This document shows positions 34,127 to 42,028 of a DNA stretch of 64,000 nt, one piece after another. Below the pieces are notes generated by a model. The model saw only the letters and a program-made list of their open reading frames with translations, was not told where the DNA came from and made no database searches. Position numbers and translations under genes: made by a program. This DNA comes from Asanoa ferruginea (lineage in GTDB: Bacteria; Actinomycetota; Actinomycetes; Mycobacteriales; Micromonosporaceae): assembly GCF_003387075.1 (NCBI RefSeq), contig NZ_QUMQ01000001.1:2232001-2296000 (forward strand), given 5' to 3'. Each line of letters starts with the position of its first letter. Within the stretch, counting starts at the first letter, position 1.

Positions 34127-35884
34127 ATGGGAACCGGGGCCAGCGAGCCGGCGGAGCCGGCCGAACAGCGGCGTCCGCGGCCTGCCAAGGCCGCGTTTAC
34201 CGCGCCGCCTGAGCGAGAAGAGCGGCGGGCGCCGCAGCCGCGGGCGGGTGACGCGTCCAGCCGGGCGGGCAAGGTGCCGCCGCCGATGCTCTTCCAGGCT
34301 CCGCCGGAAGAGCCGGTCGAGACCCCGCGGCCTCGAACAGCTAAGGCTGCCGGCGACGGCTCGGCCCGACGGGATGGCGGCGAGCAGCTCTTCACGCCAC
34401 CGGCCGACAACGCGCCCACGGACACTGGCCCGGCCAAGGCGGCCCCCCGGCCGCGGAAGAAGACAGCCGCCGAACCAGCAACCGCCAGCGCCGAGCCCCC
34501 GGCCAAGGCCGAGCCCTCGGCCAACGTCGAGCCCCCGGCCAACGTCGAGCCCGCGGCCAAGCCCGAACCGCAGGCCAAGAAGGCGGCTCCGAAGAAGGCC
34601 GCGGCGGCCAAGCGCACGCCTGCGGCGCGCACCGCCGACCAGCCGGTCGACGCGGTCAAGGACCCGGCTCCGACCGAGACCACTCCCAAGATCCCCGCCG
34701 GCCGAAAGGCTGTCGCGGCAGCACCGGCCGACGAGAGCTCAGCGAAGGCCGCGAAGAAGGCCACGCCCAGGAAGATCGCCGCCAGGAAATCGGCGACGCA
34801 GAAGGCGGCGGGTGACCTCACTTCAGCGACCACGCCCGATCACGGCCTGACGGAGGAATCGGTGACGCTCAACAACGAGGCCGCCGACTCGCCGTCGATC
34901 GCCCAGCCGACCGAGCCGGTTGCCGAGACTCCGGTACCTGCGACGGACGGGATCGAGCAGTCGACCACCGAGCCGGTCGCCGAGACCCCGGCACCGCTCC
35001 CCGCGCGGACCGAGCCGACAACCACCGAGCCGGTCGCCAAGACCCCGACACCGCCCCCCGCGCGGACCGAGCCGACAACCACCGAGCCGGTCGCCAAGAC
35101 CCCGACACCGCCCCCCGCGCGGACCGAGCCGACAACCACCGAGCCGGTCGCCAAGACCCCGACACCGCCCCCCGCGCGGACCGAGCCGACAACCACCGAG
35201 CCGGTCGCCAAGACCCCGACGCCGAGTGGGACCGATCAGACAGTCGTCGAAACTGCGACCGAGACCAGCGACCTGGCGCCCGTCGACGGCTACGGCCGCG
35301 CGGAGCCGGTGATCCCGACGGGCGCCGCGCCGCCCAAGCCCGGCCCCGGCTCGCTCTGGCGAGTACCCGAGGCTGCCGCGGCCGCGGCTGTGAAGCGCTT
35401 CACACCTCAGGCCGACGCCTGGGCGCGGGAGATTCGGGCGACCTACCCGACCGCGACCAACGACGGCCTGGCCCGCCTGGCGCAGCAGAGGTTCATCAGA
35501 AAGACCACTGCGGCCGGCGCCGCGGCCAGCCTCGCCAACGGTTGGTCATCGGCCGCCGACCTGGTAGCCACCAGCTGGGTCAACGCCGAACTGATCGCCC
35601 ACATCGCGGCGGCCTACGGAAAGCAGGCGACGGCGGCGGATCTGCTGGTGCTGACGGGCGTACATCAGGATCATGAGTCGGCGCAGGCCGCCATTGATGG
35701 GATCCCAGGGCACAGCGCCAGCCGGGCCCCCATCACCGCGGCCGGCAAGACCGCCACCTGGGCCGCGCTCAAGATCCTTGGTCGCTGGTGGCCGGGGCTC
35801 GCCGCAGCCGGCGGCGCCGCGACCGCGACCCTCAACACCGAGCGCGTCGCGGCCAGGGCGATCCAGCGGTTCAGAGCCAGCTGA
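34127..35884 (+). CDS. Ala/Pro/Lys-rich repeat protein with a conserved C-terminal helical domain
   Basis: A 585-residue protein, start at ATG 34127 (MGTGASEPAEPAEQ). Residues 1-400 are low-complexity, rich in Ala, Pro, Glu and Lys, and surely disordered. Basic AAPKKAAAAKR-type stretches around 140-170 and 205-230 resemble histone-like or DNA-binding tails. Four 19-residue tandem repeats (EPTTTEPVAKTPTPPP plus ART) cover about 293-366. The C-terminal 160 residues fold differently: a globular helical domain (FTPQADAWAREIRATYP, LARLAQQRFIRKTTAAGAA, ELIAHIAAAYG) reminiscent of EcsC-like domains. There is no signal peptide. The function is unknown; the layout suggests a membrane-near or nucleoid-bound accessory protein. 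The last 14 bases overlap the convergent CPBP gene. Confidence 0.7.
   Translation: MGTGASEPAEPAEQRRPRPAKAAFTAPPEREERRAPQPRAGDASSRAGKVPPPMLFQAPPEEPVETPRPRTAKAAGDGSARRDGGEQLFTPPADNAPTDTGPAKAAPRPRKKTAAEPATASAEPPAKAEPSANVEPPANVEPAAKPEPQAKKAAPKKAAAAKRTPAARTADQPVDAVKDPAPTETTPKIPAGRKAVAAAPADESSAKAAKKATPRKIAARKSATQKAAGDLTSATTPDHGLTEESVTLNNEAADSPSIAQPTEPVAETPVPATDGIEQSTTEPVAETPAPLPARTEPTTTEPVAKTPTPPPARTEPTTTEPVAKTPTPPPARTEPTTTEPVAKTPTPPPARTEPTTTEPVAKTPTPSGTDQTVVETATETSDLAPVDGYGRAEPVIPTGAAPPKPGPGSLWRVPEAAAAAAVKRFTPQADAWAREIRATYPTATNDGLARLAQQRFIRKTTAAGAAASLANGWSSAADLVATSWVNAELIAHIAAAYGKQATAADLLVLTGVHQDHESAQAAIDGIPGHSASRAPITAAGKTATWAALKILGRWWPGLAAAGGAATATLNTERVAARAIQRFRAS
35003..35224 (+). repeat. 57-bp in-frame tandem repeat, about four copies
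   Basis: Near-identical 57-base units begin at 35003, 35060, 35117 and 35174, each coding ART-EPTTTEPVAKTPTPPP; the last unit diverges after about 50 bases. The near-perfect DNA identity suggests recent expansion and possible length variation between strains. Confidence 0.9.
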
Positions 35885-36650
35885 ACCACGAGTGGGGCAG
35901 TAGCGAATACCCAACGAATGCCACCACATCCAGGAGCGTGTGTGCCACCACCAGTGGCAACACGCGGCGAGTGCGGATGAAGAACAGGGCGAACACCACG
36001 CCCATCACCGCGTTGCCTAGGAAGGCGCCGAAGCCTTGGTAAAGGTGGTAGGAGCCGCGCAATACCGCCGACGCGGCCACGACCCAGACCAGCTTCCAAC
36101 CAAGATCCCGCAGCTTCGTGACCAGGTAGCCGACTACGACGATCTCTTCCAGGATCGCGTTCTGCGCCGCGGAGAGGATCAGCACCGGGACCGCCCACCA
36201 CAGGTGTGGCAACGCGGCCGGGACCAGGTTGGCGTTGATGCCTAGCTGCGCCGCGACGAACACCAGCCCCAGGCCGGGCAGCCCGATCGCCGCCGCCAGG
36301 GCGACGCCCCAGCCAAGATCGAACCAGGGTCGCCGGGCGTCGAGGCCGAGCAGCGACCGCGGCGAGCGCAGCAGGTACAGCGCCAACGCCACAGGGACAA
36401 GAGCGAAGAAGATCCCCAGCAGTTGGTACGTCAGATCCAGATAGGGCCGCGCCGACTGTGAGGGATTCAGTGTGGCCGTCTGCTGTGACAGCGGAGCCGC
36501 AGCCGTGAGCCGCGCCACGATCGTCACCAGCGAGTAGATCGCCGACTGGCCAAGAGACAGCCCCAGCACGATCAGAATCTCGGCACGCAGGCGCGTCCGG
36601 CTCTCCACGCGCACCGGCGACTGCTCGAGATCGACTGTCACCCGACCCAC
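35871..36650 (-). CDS. CPBP-family (type II CAAX-like) intramembrane metalloprotease
   Basis: About 259 residues with seven or eight hydrophobic segments. The family motifs are present in order: EE in NAILEEIVVVGYL, then SYHLYQGFGAF (the H of motif 2), and AHTLLDVVAF (the H of motif 3). These residues bind the catalytic metal of this Abi/CPBP membrane protease family. Starts at GTG 36650 or 36641; the frame extends further upstream but without a membrane-protein character. It follows the PPOX-like gene on the same strand by about 46 bases and may be cotranscribed. The substrate is unknown. Confidence 0.85.
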   Translation of the reverse strand: MGRVTVDLEQSPVRVESRTRLRAEILIVLGLSLGQSAIYSLVTIVARLTAAAPLSQQTATLNPSQSARPYLDLTYQLLGIFFALVPVALALYLLRSPRSLLGLDARRPWFDLGWGVALAAAIGLPGLGLVFVAAQLGINANLVPAALPHLWWAVPVLILSAAQNAILEEIVVVGYLVTKLRDLGWKLVWVVAASAVLRGSYHLYQGFGAFLGNAVMGVVFALFFIRTRRVLPLVVAHTLLDVVAFVGYSLLPHSWFSWL

Positions 36651-36696
36651 AATGCCGGATAAAGCTGGGCCGCGGGTGTCAGGGGCGCCAACCCAG

Positions 36697-37290
36697 CTAA
36701 GCCAGCGGTCCCTGGTCGGCGAACCACGCCTGGTCGACCCGAACCCGGACCCAAAACTCAGGCCGCGGCCCCGGAGACGAGACCGAAGAAGAGCCACACA
36801 ACTGCAGCGGCCCATACGGCACGACCGACGCCCGCCCCGTCACATGCAGCCCGGTCCGCTCGGCAAAAAGATCAAGGAACAGCAACCGCACCTGGCCAGC
36901 CACGGACGGGCGCGAATGCCCGAACTCAGGCCACGAGAGAAGGCGCCGCGACGGCACCCGCAGGAACCCCGAAGGCCCCGATCGGGACGTCCGCGGACCT
37001 CCGGCCACCGACACGAACACCATCTCCTGCCGGCGGATGAAACCGACCATCCGGTCATCGAGCCGGGGCGGGTCCACCGTTACGGGCCGCCCGACCGGCG
37101 CGGTCGATCGCCGTCCGGAGGAGGGCCGGCGGCGCGCGAACGAACCCATTGGGGCAGGGATAACGGTGTGCTCCATGCGAACTCCAGAACTGAAAAAGAC
37201 CAGCCGGAACGCACAGCGCCTTACCACACGCGGTTCAGCGTTCCACAGCCGTAGATCCATAGACAGGGCCGGATCGCACTCGTCGCACAT
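36697..37290 (-). CDS. PPOX-class pyridoxamine-phosphate-oxidase-like flavoprotein
   Basis: About 197 residues; start taken at ATG 37290 (MCDECDPALSMDLR). The core pattern matches the split-barrel flavin-binding family: PRLDDRMVGFIRRQEMVFVSVAGG, GPSGFLRVPSRRLLSWPEF, then VRLLFLDLFAERTGLHVTGRASV, and a late EFWVRVRVDQAWF strand. Family members bind FMN or F420 and reduce or oxidise varied substrates; the specific reaction here is unknown. An N-terminal extension with CDEC cysteines precedes the barrel. An alternative start at the internal ATG (MEHTVIPAPMG) would give a shorter protein. It probably shares a transcript with the CPBP gene. Confidence 0.65.
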   Translation of the reverse strand: MCDECDPALSMDLRLWNAEPRVVRRCAFRLVFFSSGVRMEHTVIPAPMGSFARRRPSSGRRSTAPVGRPVTVDPPRLDDRMVGFIRRQEMVFVSVAGGPRTSRSGPSGFLRVPSRRLLSWPEFGHSRPSVAGQVRLLFLDLFAERTGLHVTGRASVVPYGPLQLCGSSSVSSPGPRPEFWVRVRVDQAWFADQGPLA

Positions 37291-37426
37291 TCTGTGCGAT
37301 GCACCTCGACGCTGAGTGCTCACGCTGGTCAGACGTGCACAGTGCGACCACACACACCCTGATCAACCAGAAGTGCGGCGGGCCGGGTGGAGGCCAAGGC
37401 GCGTCAGACAAACGAAAAGGGCGTCA

Positions 37427-38542
37427 ATGGGGAACCTTTCACGGCTGCTGAAGGAAAGCTGGACCCTCGTCGAGGAACAGCAGGACAAGGTCGCCGGATA
37501 TTTCTACGCGCGCATTTTCTTGTCCAACCCGCATGTGCGGCACCTGTTTCCAGTGACCATGGACGTCCAGCGGGCGCGGCTGCTCGGCGCCATCGTGTCG
37601 GCGGTGCAGACGCTCGACGACCCGGACCGTTTTGACGAGTTCCTCCGCCAGCTGGGCCGCGACCACCGCAAGTTCCACGTGGAACCAGAGCACTACGACG
37701 TGGTCGGCGGCGCCCTGCTGGAGGCCCTGCGCACCTTCGCCGGCGAGGCCTGGAGCATCGAATACGACCAGGCCTGGGGCGACGCCTACGCGGTGATCGC
37801 GAAGAAGATGATCGCCGGGGCGGAGGCCGACACCAACCCGGCGTTCTGGCACGCCGAGGTGCTCAGCCACGAGCGCCGGGCCCGCGACATCGCGGTGATG
37901 ACCTGCCGGCCGCTGCAATATCCACTGGAATACCGCGCGGGCCAATACGTCAGTGTCGAGGCGCCGCGCTACCAGCCGCGGCTCTGGCGTACTTATTCGA
38001 TCGCCAACGCCCCCAACAAGGAGGGCACGATCGAGTTCCACGTCCGCGCGCTCGGTGCCGGCTGGGTGTCGAGCGCACTGGTCCGCCGCGCCCAGGTCGG
38101 CGACCTGCTGCGGATCGCGGCGCCGATGGGCACGATGACGCTCGACCGCAAGTCGACCCGCGACATCGTCTGCGTGGCCGGCGGCACCGGGCTGGCCCCG
38201 ATCAAGGCCCTGATCGAGGAGCTGACCCGCTACAACCGCACCCGCTGGGTGCACGTGTTCTTCGGCGCCAAGGACCGCGAAGATCTCTACGACCTGCCCG
38301 AGCTCAACAAGCTCGCCGCCCGCTACCCGTGGCTGTCGGTCGTCCCCGCGTGCAGCGACGACAGCAGCTTCGTCGGGGAGCAGGGCAACATCGGCGAGGT
38401 GGTCTCCCGCTACGGCCCCTGGGGCGACCACGACTTCTTCGTCTCGGGCTCGGCGTCAATGGTCAAGAGCACGATGCGCACCCTGGCCGAGCTCAAGATC
38501 CCCGCGGTCCGCATCAAATACGACACGTTCGGCGACATCTAG
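37427..38542 (+). CDS. Flavohemoglobin-like globin/FAD-NAD(P)H reductase
   Basis: A 371-residue two-domain protein; start at ATG 37427 with AAAAGGG just upstream. Residues 1-135 form a globin (conserved Phe CD1 at about 41 in HLFP, proximal His at 84 in RKFHV). Residues 145-250 form a ferredoxin-reductase-type FAD domain with RTYS at 188-191. Residues 245-371 hold the NAD(P)H-binding domain with AGGTGLAP (251-258) and the closing TFGD end. It is shorter than classical Hmp (about 400 residues). Family enzymes oxidise nitric oxide to nitrate with O2 and NAD(P)H. The distal pocket differs from Hmp, so its substrate may differ too. It is monocistronic and convergent with the deformylase fusion gene. 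Confidence 0.88.
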   Translation: MGNLSRLLKESWTLVEEQQDKVAGYFYARIFLSNPHVRHLFPVTMDVQRARLLGAIVSAVQTLDDPDRFDEFLRQLGRDHRKFHVEPEHYDVVGGALLEALRTFAGEAWSIEYDQAWGDAYAVIAKKMIAGAEADTNPAFWHAEVLSHERRARDIAVMTCRPLQYPLEYRAGQYVSVEAPRYQPRLWRTYSIANAPNKEGTIEFHVRALGAGWVSSALVRRAQVGDLLRIAAPMGTMTLDRKSTRDIVCVAGGTGLAPIKALIEELTRYNRTRWVHVFFGAKDREDLYDLPELNKLAARYPWLSVVPACSDDSSFVGEQGNIGEVVSRYGPWGDHDFFVSGSASMVKSTMRTLAELKIPAVRIKYDTFGDI

Positions 38543-38555
38543 AAACAGGAGCGGC

Positions 38556-40262
38556 CTAATAGTTCCAGGGCCGCCCAGTCTCCCGATACTCCGTGATCGG
38601 CACCAACGCCGCACCGGGCGGCATCCGCTCGTCATAGAGCCGGCCCTCGAGATGGTCGATCTCGTGTGCCACCAGCCGGGCGAGCCCACGCTCAAACGTG
38701 GTCACCCGCCGCGCCCCACTCCAGTCGGCATGCTCGACCTGGACCCGCAGCGACCGAGGCACCAGCCCCCGCACATCGAAGAACGACAGGCACCCCTCGT
38801 AGCGCTCGTCGACCCGCGGTGACGCGTCGACGATGCGGGGATTGACCAGCACCAACGGCTCAGCGGCGGGATCCGGCGGACGCACCACAGCGACCGCCAC
38901 CGCCAGCCCGATCTGCGGCGCCGCGAGCCCGACACCCTTGCTGAAGATGTGCATCTCCTCGATGCGCTCCAGCGCCTCGAACAGCCGATCGACCACATCC
39001 CGCCCGGCCTCGGCGTCCACCGGCAGCCGCAGCGGCACCGCCGCATGCGCCAACAGCGCACTACCCCGCTGCACAACCCCGACCGACCGCATCCGCTCGC
39101 TCGGCGTGCGCGGCGCATGCCGCTGCGCCGGCACGACCACCGCCGCGGGTTGCCCCGCGCGGCCCAGATCAGGCGCCGCCGGACCTTCCGAATGCAGCAG
39201 GGATACGGGCACCGACGCCCGCCGCCCATTGGAGACCAACGAGTCCGGGGCGGCATCGCCAAGCATCGGCGAGGCGGAGGCAGGCGCAGGGGCAGGCGAA
39301 GGCCGAACCGCCCGGAACCGCCACTCCAACCGGTAACGCGCATTGAGCGTCGGCGAGTCAGTGCTCCACTCGAACCAGGTGCGATCGCCCTCGGCCCGCC
39401 GGGTCACCGGCGTGCGCAACGGCGCCTCCTCCGACGACAGCGACGTCGCGACCCCCCACACCTGCGCGTCAAGATCGGTAGGGAAGTCGAGCCGCACCGT
39501 CAGCCGCCGGGTCGGCAGCCGCACCGCACGCTGGAACCAACGCCCCCACTTCTCCTGCCCGACGGTGTAGGCGTATTCGATCGTCACCCGCTCCCCCGGA
39601 TAGAGCGGGAACCGCCCGTTGGCGTTCTCGAACAGCAGCCAGACCTCTTTGAACGCGTCCCGGTCGTGCTTCTTGCGCCACTCCATCGGCTCACGCGCCG
39701 GCGGATCGTCACAGTAGGCCTGTAGGTCGAGCTCGGCGAACGTCAGCGGATGGTCGCGGTGGTGCCGGTTGGACCGCTCCGGGTCCTCCGGATAGCGGTC
39801 GACCGCGACCCGCACCAGATAGCGGGTGACCGGCTCGGTGCCGGCGTTGTAGAGGGACCGCCGGATCACGCAGCGATAGTCGTCGCCGACGAAGGCCAGC
39901 GTGGCGACCTCCTGCTCGACGATCAGCCCGGTGCCGGGCGGCATCCACTGCTCGGGCACCGGCGGGTCGCGCTGCGGCTGGGCGCCGGCGCGGGCGTGCC
40001 GCAGGTCGTCGTATTCCTGGAAGCGCAGCCAGATCGCCCCGCTCGCGCTCAGCACGGCCTCGGCACGCCGGGCGAAATCCTCGGTGGGGCGGTGCCGGCG
40101 GCCTTCGACGTGGCTGACGTAGGACGGGTCGAAGCCCATCTGGGTGGCGAGTTGTTTCTTCGTCAGGCCGCGTTCGACCCGCCAGCGAGACAGCTCCGCC
40201 GCGAACGAGTCGGCGGCGCGTTCGATCGGCGAGATTGGTGAAGTCGGCGGTGGGCTCGGCAT
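38556..40262 (-). CDS. XRE helix-turn-helix / peptide deformylase fusion protein
   Basis: A 568-residue fusion; start taken at ATG 40262 (MPSPPPTSPIS). An XRE-type HTH is at about residues 15-70 (RGLTKKQLATQMGFDPSYVSHVEGRRHRP). A middle region (about 95-320) resembles beta-rich domains seen in XRE-fused actinobacterial proteins. The C-terminal 165 residues are a peptide deformylase with all three motifs: GVGLAAPQIG (443-452), EGCLS (489-493) and HEIDHLEG (533-540), supplying the metal ligands and catalytic Glu. Deformylase removes the formyl group from nascent proteins; joined to a DNA-binding domain it may do something other than bulk deformylation. A housekeeping def gene is expected elsewhere in the genome. 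It is divergent from the iron-controlled gene. Confidence 0.88.
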   Translation of the reverse strand: MPSPPPTSPISPIERAADSFAAELSRWRVERGLTKKQLATQMGFDPSYVSHVEGRRHRPTEDFARRAEAVLSASGAIWLRFQEYDDLRHARAGAQPQRDPPVPEQWMPPGTGLIVEQEVATLAFVGDDYRCVIRRSLYNAGTEPVTRYLVRVAVDRYPEDPERSNRHHRDHPLTFAELDLQAYCDDPPAREPMEWRKKHDRDAFKEVWLLFENANGRFPLYPGERVTIEYAYTVGQEKWGRWFQRAVRLPTRRLTVRLDFPTDLDAQVWGVATSLSSEEAPLRTPVTRRAEGDRTWFEWSTDSPTLNARYRLEWRFRAVRPSPAPAPASASPMLGDAAPDSLVSNGRRASVPVSLLHSEGPAAPDLGRAGQPAAVVVPAQRHAPRTPSERMRSVGVVQRGSALLAHAAVPLRLPVDAEAGRDVVDRLFEALERIEEMHIFSKGVGLAAPQIGLAVAVAVVRPPDPAAEPLVLVNPRIVDASPRVDERYEGCLSFFDVRGLVPRSLRVQVEHADWSGARRVTTFERGLARLVAHEIDHLEGRLYDERMPPGAALVPITEYRETGRPWNY

Positions 40263-40463
40263 CACGCGTCCCTTTTGGGGCCGGGACTCCCCTAGAAGCC
40301 CGGAAATCCAGTCTGCTGCGCCGGTAAGGAACTGGACCATAAGTGGCGCGTTACCGACAAATGCCTTGACAACCGTCGCAGAGCGCGACTAAGTCAACAC
40401 GGCGCGAAAGTGCGGCGATGAACCCAGACGAGTCGTCCACCACTCCGTCTCGCGAATCTCTGG

Positions 40464-40478
40464 TTAGGCTAGCCTTAG
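40464..40478. promoter_or_regulatory. Iron box (IdeR/DmdR1-type operator)
   Basis: TTAGGCTAGCCTTAG with the perfect core AGGCTAGCCT matches the IdeR/DmdR1 consensus (TTAGGTTAGGCTAACCTAA) in its palindromic layout. It lies about 95 bases before the preferred GTG start of the FhuF-like gene, which fits iron repression of that gene. Confidence 0.75.
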
Positions 40479-40573
40479 CACGCTATGTTGTTTCGGCTGG
40501 CGAGCCTGAGGTAATAGCGCAAGATGGGTGGAGATTCGGTGACCGCACGGATGCGTTTGGTGGCGGGGTCGAG

Positions 40574-41368
40574 GTGACAGCGACCATCGACTTCCGCGCG
40601 ATGGCCGGCGCACCCTTCGACCCGATCACCGCGACGCTGCGGTCGATGTTCGGCACCGACGACCTCCCGGGCCTGACCCGCGGCCTGCTCGTGCACGACC
40701 CGGCCGGCTGGCTTCCCGCGACGTCGTTGTCCGACGGCAGTCACCTCCCCGACCTGCTCGACGCCGCCGCCCGCCGCTGGCGCGGCTCACCACACGCCGC
40801 CGCCGCGCTGGCCTGGAAGTCCTACAGCTACTGGCTGGTCCTGCCGGCGGTGCTCGGTTGGGCCTCCGCCCGGCGCGTGCCACTGCTGCGCGCCAACGAC
40901 GTGCTCGTGCACTTCGAAGACCACCGCCCGCTGCTGACCCTGGGCTACCGCCGCACCATCGACGTCGCCGTGCTGCCGAACGACCCGCTGGCCCTTTCCG
41001 GCCTGCCCGAGGTCGTGGTCGTCCCCGACGAGGCCGCACTGCTGTCGACGTTTCGCACCTCACTGATCGACGAGCACATCAACCCGCTGCTCGACGCGAT
41101 CCACACCGAGGTCCGCGTCGGCGCCCGCACCCTGATGGGCTCGGTCGCATCCGGCGTCGCCTACAGCCTGCTCCGCGCCGCCGACTGGCTGCCCGGCTCG
41201 ACCGCCACCAACATCGACACGCTCCTGGAAGCCCTCCAACTCGACGACCTGGTCGAGATGGTCGACGGCCCCGGCGGGCAACTCAACGTGCAGCGCAAGA
41301 CCTGCTGCCTGGCCTTCACCCTGCCCCAGCCCAAGCTCTGCGCGGGCTGCGTCATCAAGCCTTCCTGA
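40574..41368 (+). CDS. FhuF-like [2Fe-2S] siderophore-iron reductase
   Basis: About 264 residues from GTG 40574. The frame is open further upstream (to 40418), but that part would run through the iron box, so I prefer the downstream start. The C-terminus has the FhuF signature CC at 244-245 and C-x2-C at 256-259 (KTCCLAFTLPQPKLCAGC), which ligates a [2Fe-2S] cluster. The central part carries SYSYWLVLPAVLGW, usual for FhuF/IucA-related ferric reductases. Such enzymes reduce ferric siderophores in the cytoplasm to release iron. The iron box upstream fits this role. No siderophore transporter is adjacent. Confidence 0.82.
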   Translation: MTATIDFRAMAGAPFDPITATLRSMFGTDDLPGLTRGLLVHDPAGWLPATSLSDGSHLPDLLDAAARRWRGSPHAAAALAWKSYSYWLVLPAVLGWASARRVPLLRANDVLVHFEDHRPLLTLGYRRTIDVAVLPNDPLALSGLPEVVVVPDEAALLSTFRTSLIDEHINPLLDAIHTEVRVGARTLMGSVASGVAYSLLRAADWLPGSTATNIDTLLEALQLDDLVEMVDGPGGQLNVQRKTCCLAFTLPQPKLCAGCVIKPS

Positions 41369-41689
41369 GCAACGCGGGCCTTTCCAAACGAGTCCATCCA
41401 CTGTTGACTCCTCCCAGCACCATCCTGTGCAGGGGGCTAACAGCTGCTGGTGTGTGTCGGTCGCTGTTAGTGCTTACTAGTCGGCTGGAGTGCGGGTGAC
41501 AGCGGACACGAGAACTCCCGCGTGGATGGACAGGAAGCCGGGTCCTGATGGCAGTCACCGACCGTGATGAGGTTGGACCCGGAATCGTAGGCCGGCCTTG
41601 TCGTACCTTCTGGCTAGGTTGCGACTATGAGTCGTGACGAGTTGCATTGGTGCCAGTCCGCAGGATCCGCCGGGGGCCGAGGTCTGGAT
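41369..41689. other. Spacer between the FhuF-like gene and the IS607-type element
   Basis: About 320 bases without a supported gene. The left end of the IS607-type element probably lies within it, but no border can be fixed by eye. Confidence 0.35.
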
Positions 41690-42028
41690 GTTCGACGTGG
41701 ACCTGTCCCGGGTTCTGCTGGTGCTTCATCGGTGGCGGAGTTGGGTTCACCCGGCGGGCTGGTCGAAACCGCGATCCGGCCTTGGCGACCATTGTGGTCG
41801 AGCGCCGAAACCGGTTCGGCCGTTTCGGCTGCGGGTGCCTCGAGGCCGCGATTGTCCGCGCAGGGCCGCCGTCTCCTGGCTGTCGACCCGGCGAACGTCG
41901 ACGAGGACCTGGCGCGTGACGTGACCGAGATCCTGACGTTGCTGTGCGCACGCCGGTACGGCCGCCGCGGTGCGGCCGTCCAGGCCCGACGCGCCGTCGA
42001 AGCCGCGACCGGGGACGTTCCGGGGTGA
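41690..42028 (+). pseudogene. tnpA: Decayed IS607-type serine recombinase tnpA
   Basis: Pieces in different frames match the C-terminal half of IS607 TnpA resolvases: SVAELGS (near the glycine-rich stretch), then DPALATIVVERRNRF...LEAA in a second frame (about 41773-41865), then GRRLLAVDPANVDEDLARDV and TEILTLLCARRYGRRGAA in a third, ending at 42028. The catalytic Ser region and the N-terminal HTH are not recognisable. The stop overlaps the tnpB start, as in intact IS607 elements. The element can no longer mobilise itself. Confidence 0.7.

Noticed and set aside
36652-37254. Plus-strand frame of 200 codons opposite the PPOX-like gene
   Set aside because: Arg/Pro-rich antisense frame; the minus strand fits a known flavoprotein fold pattern.
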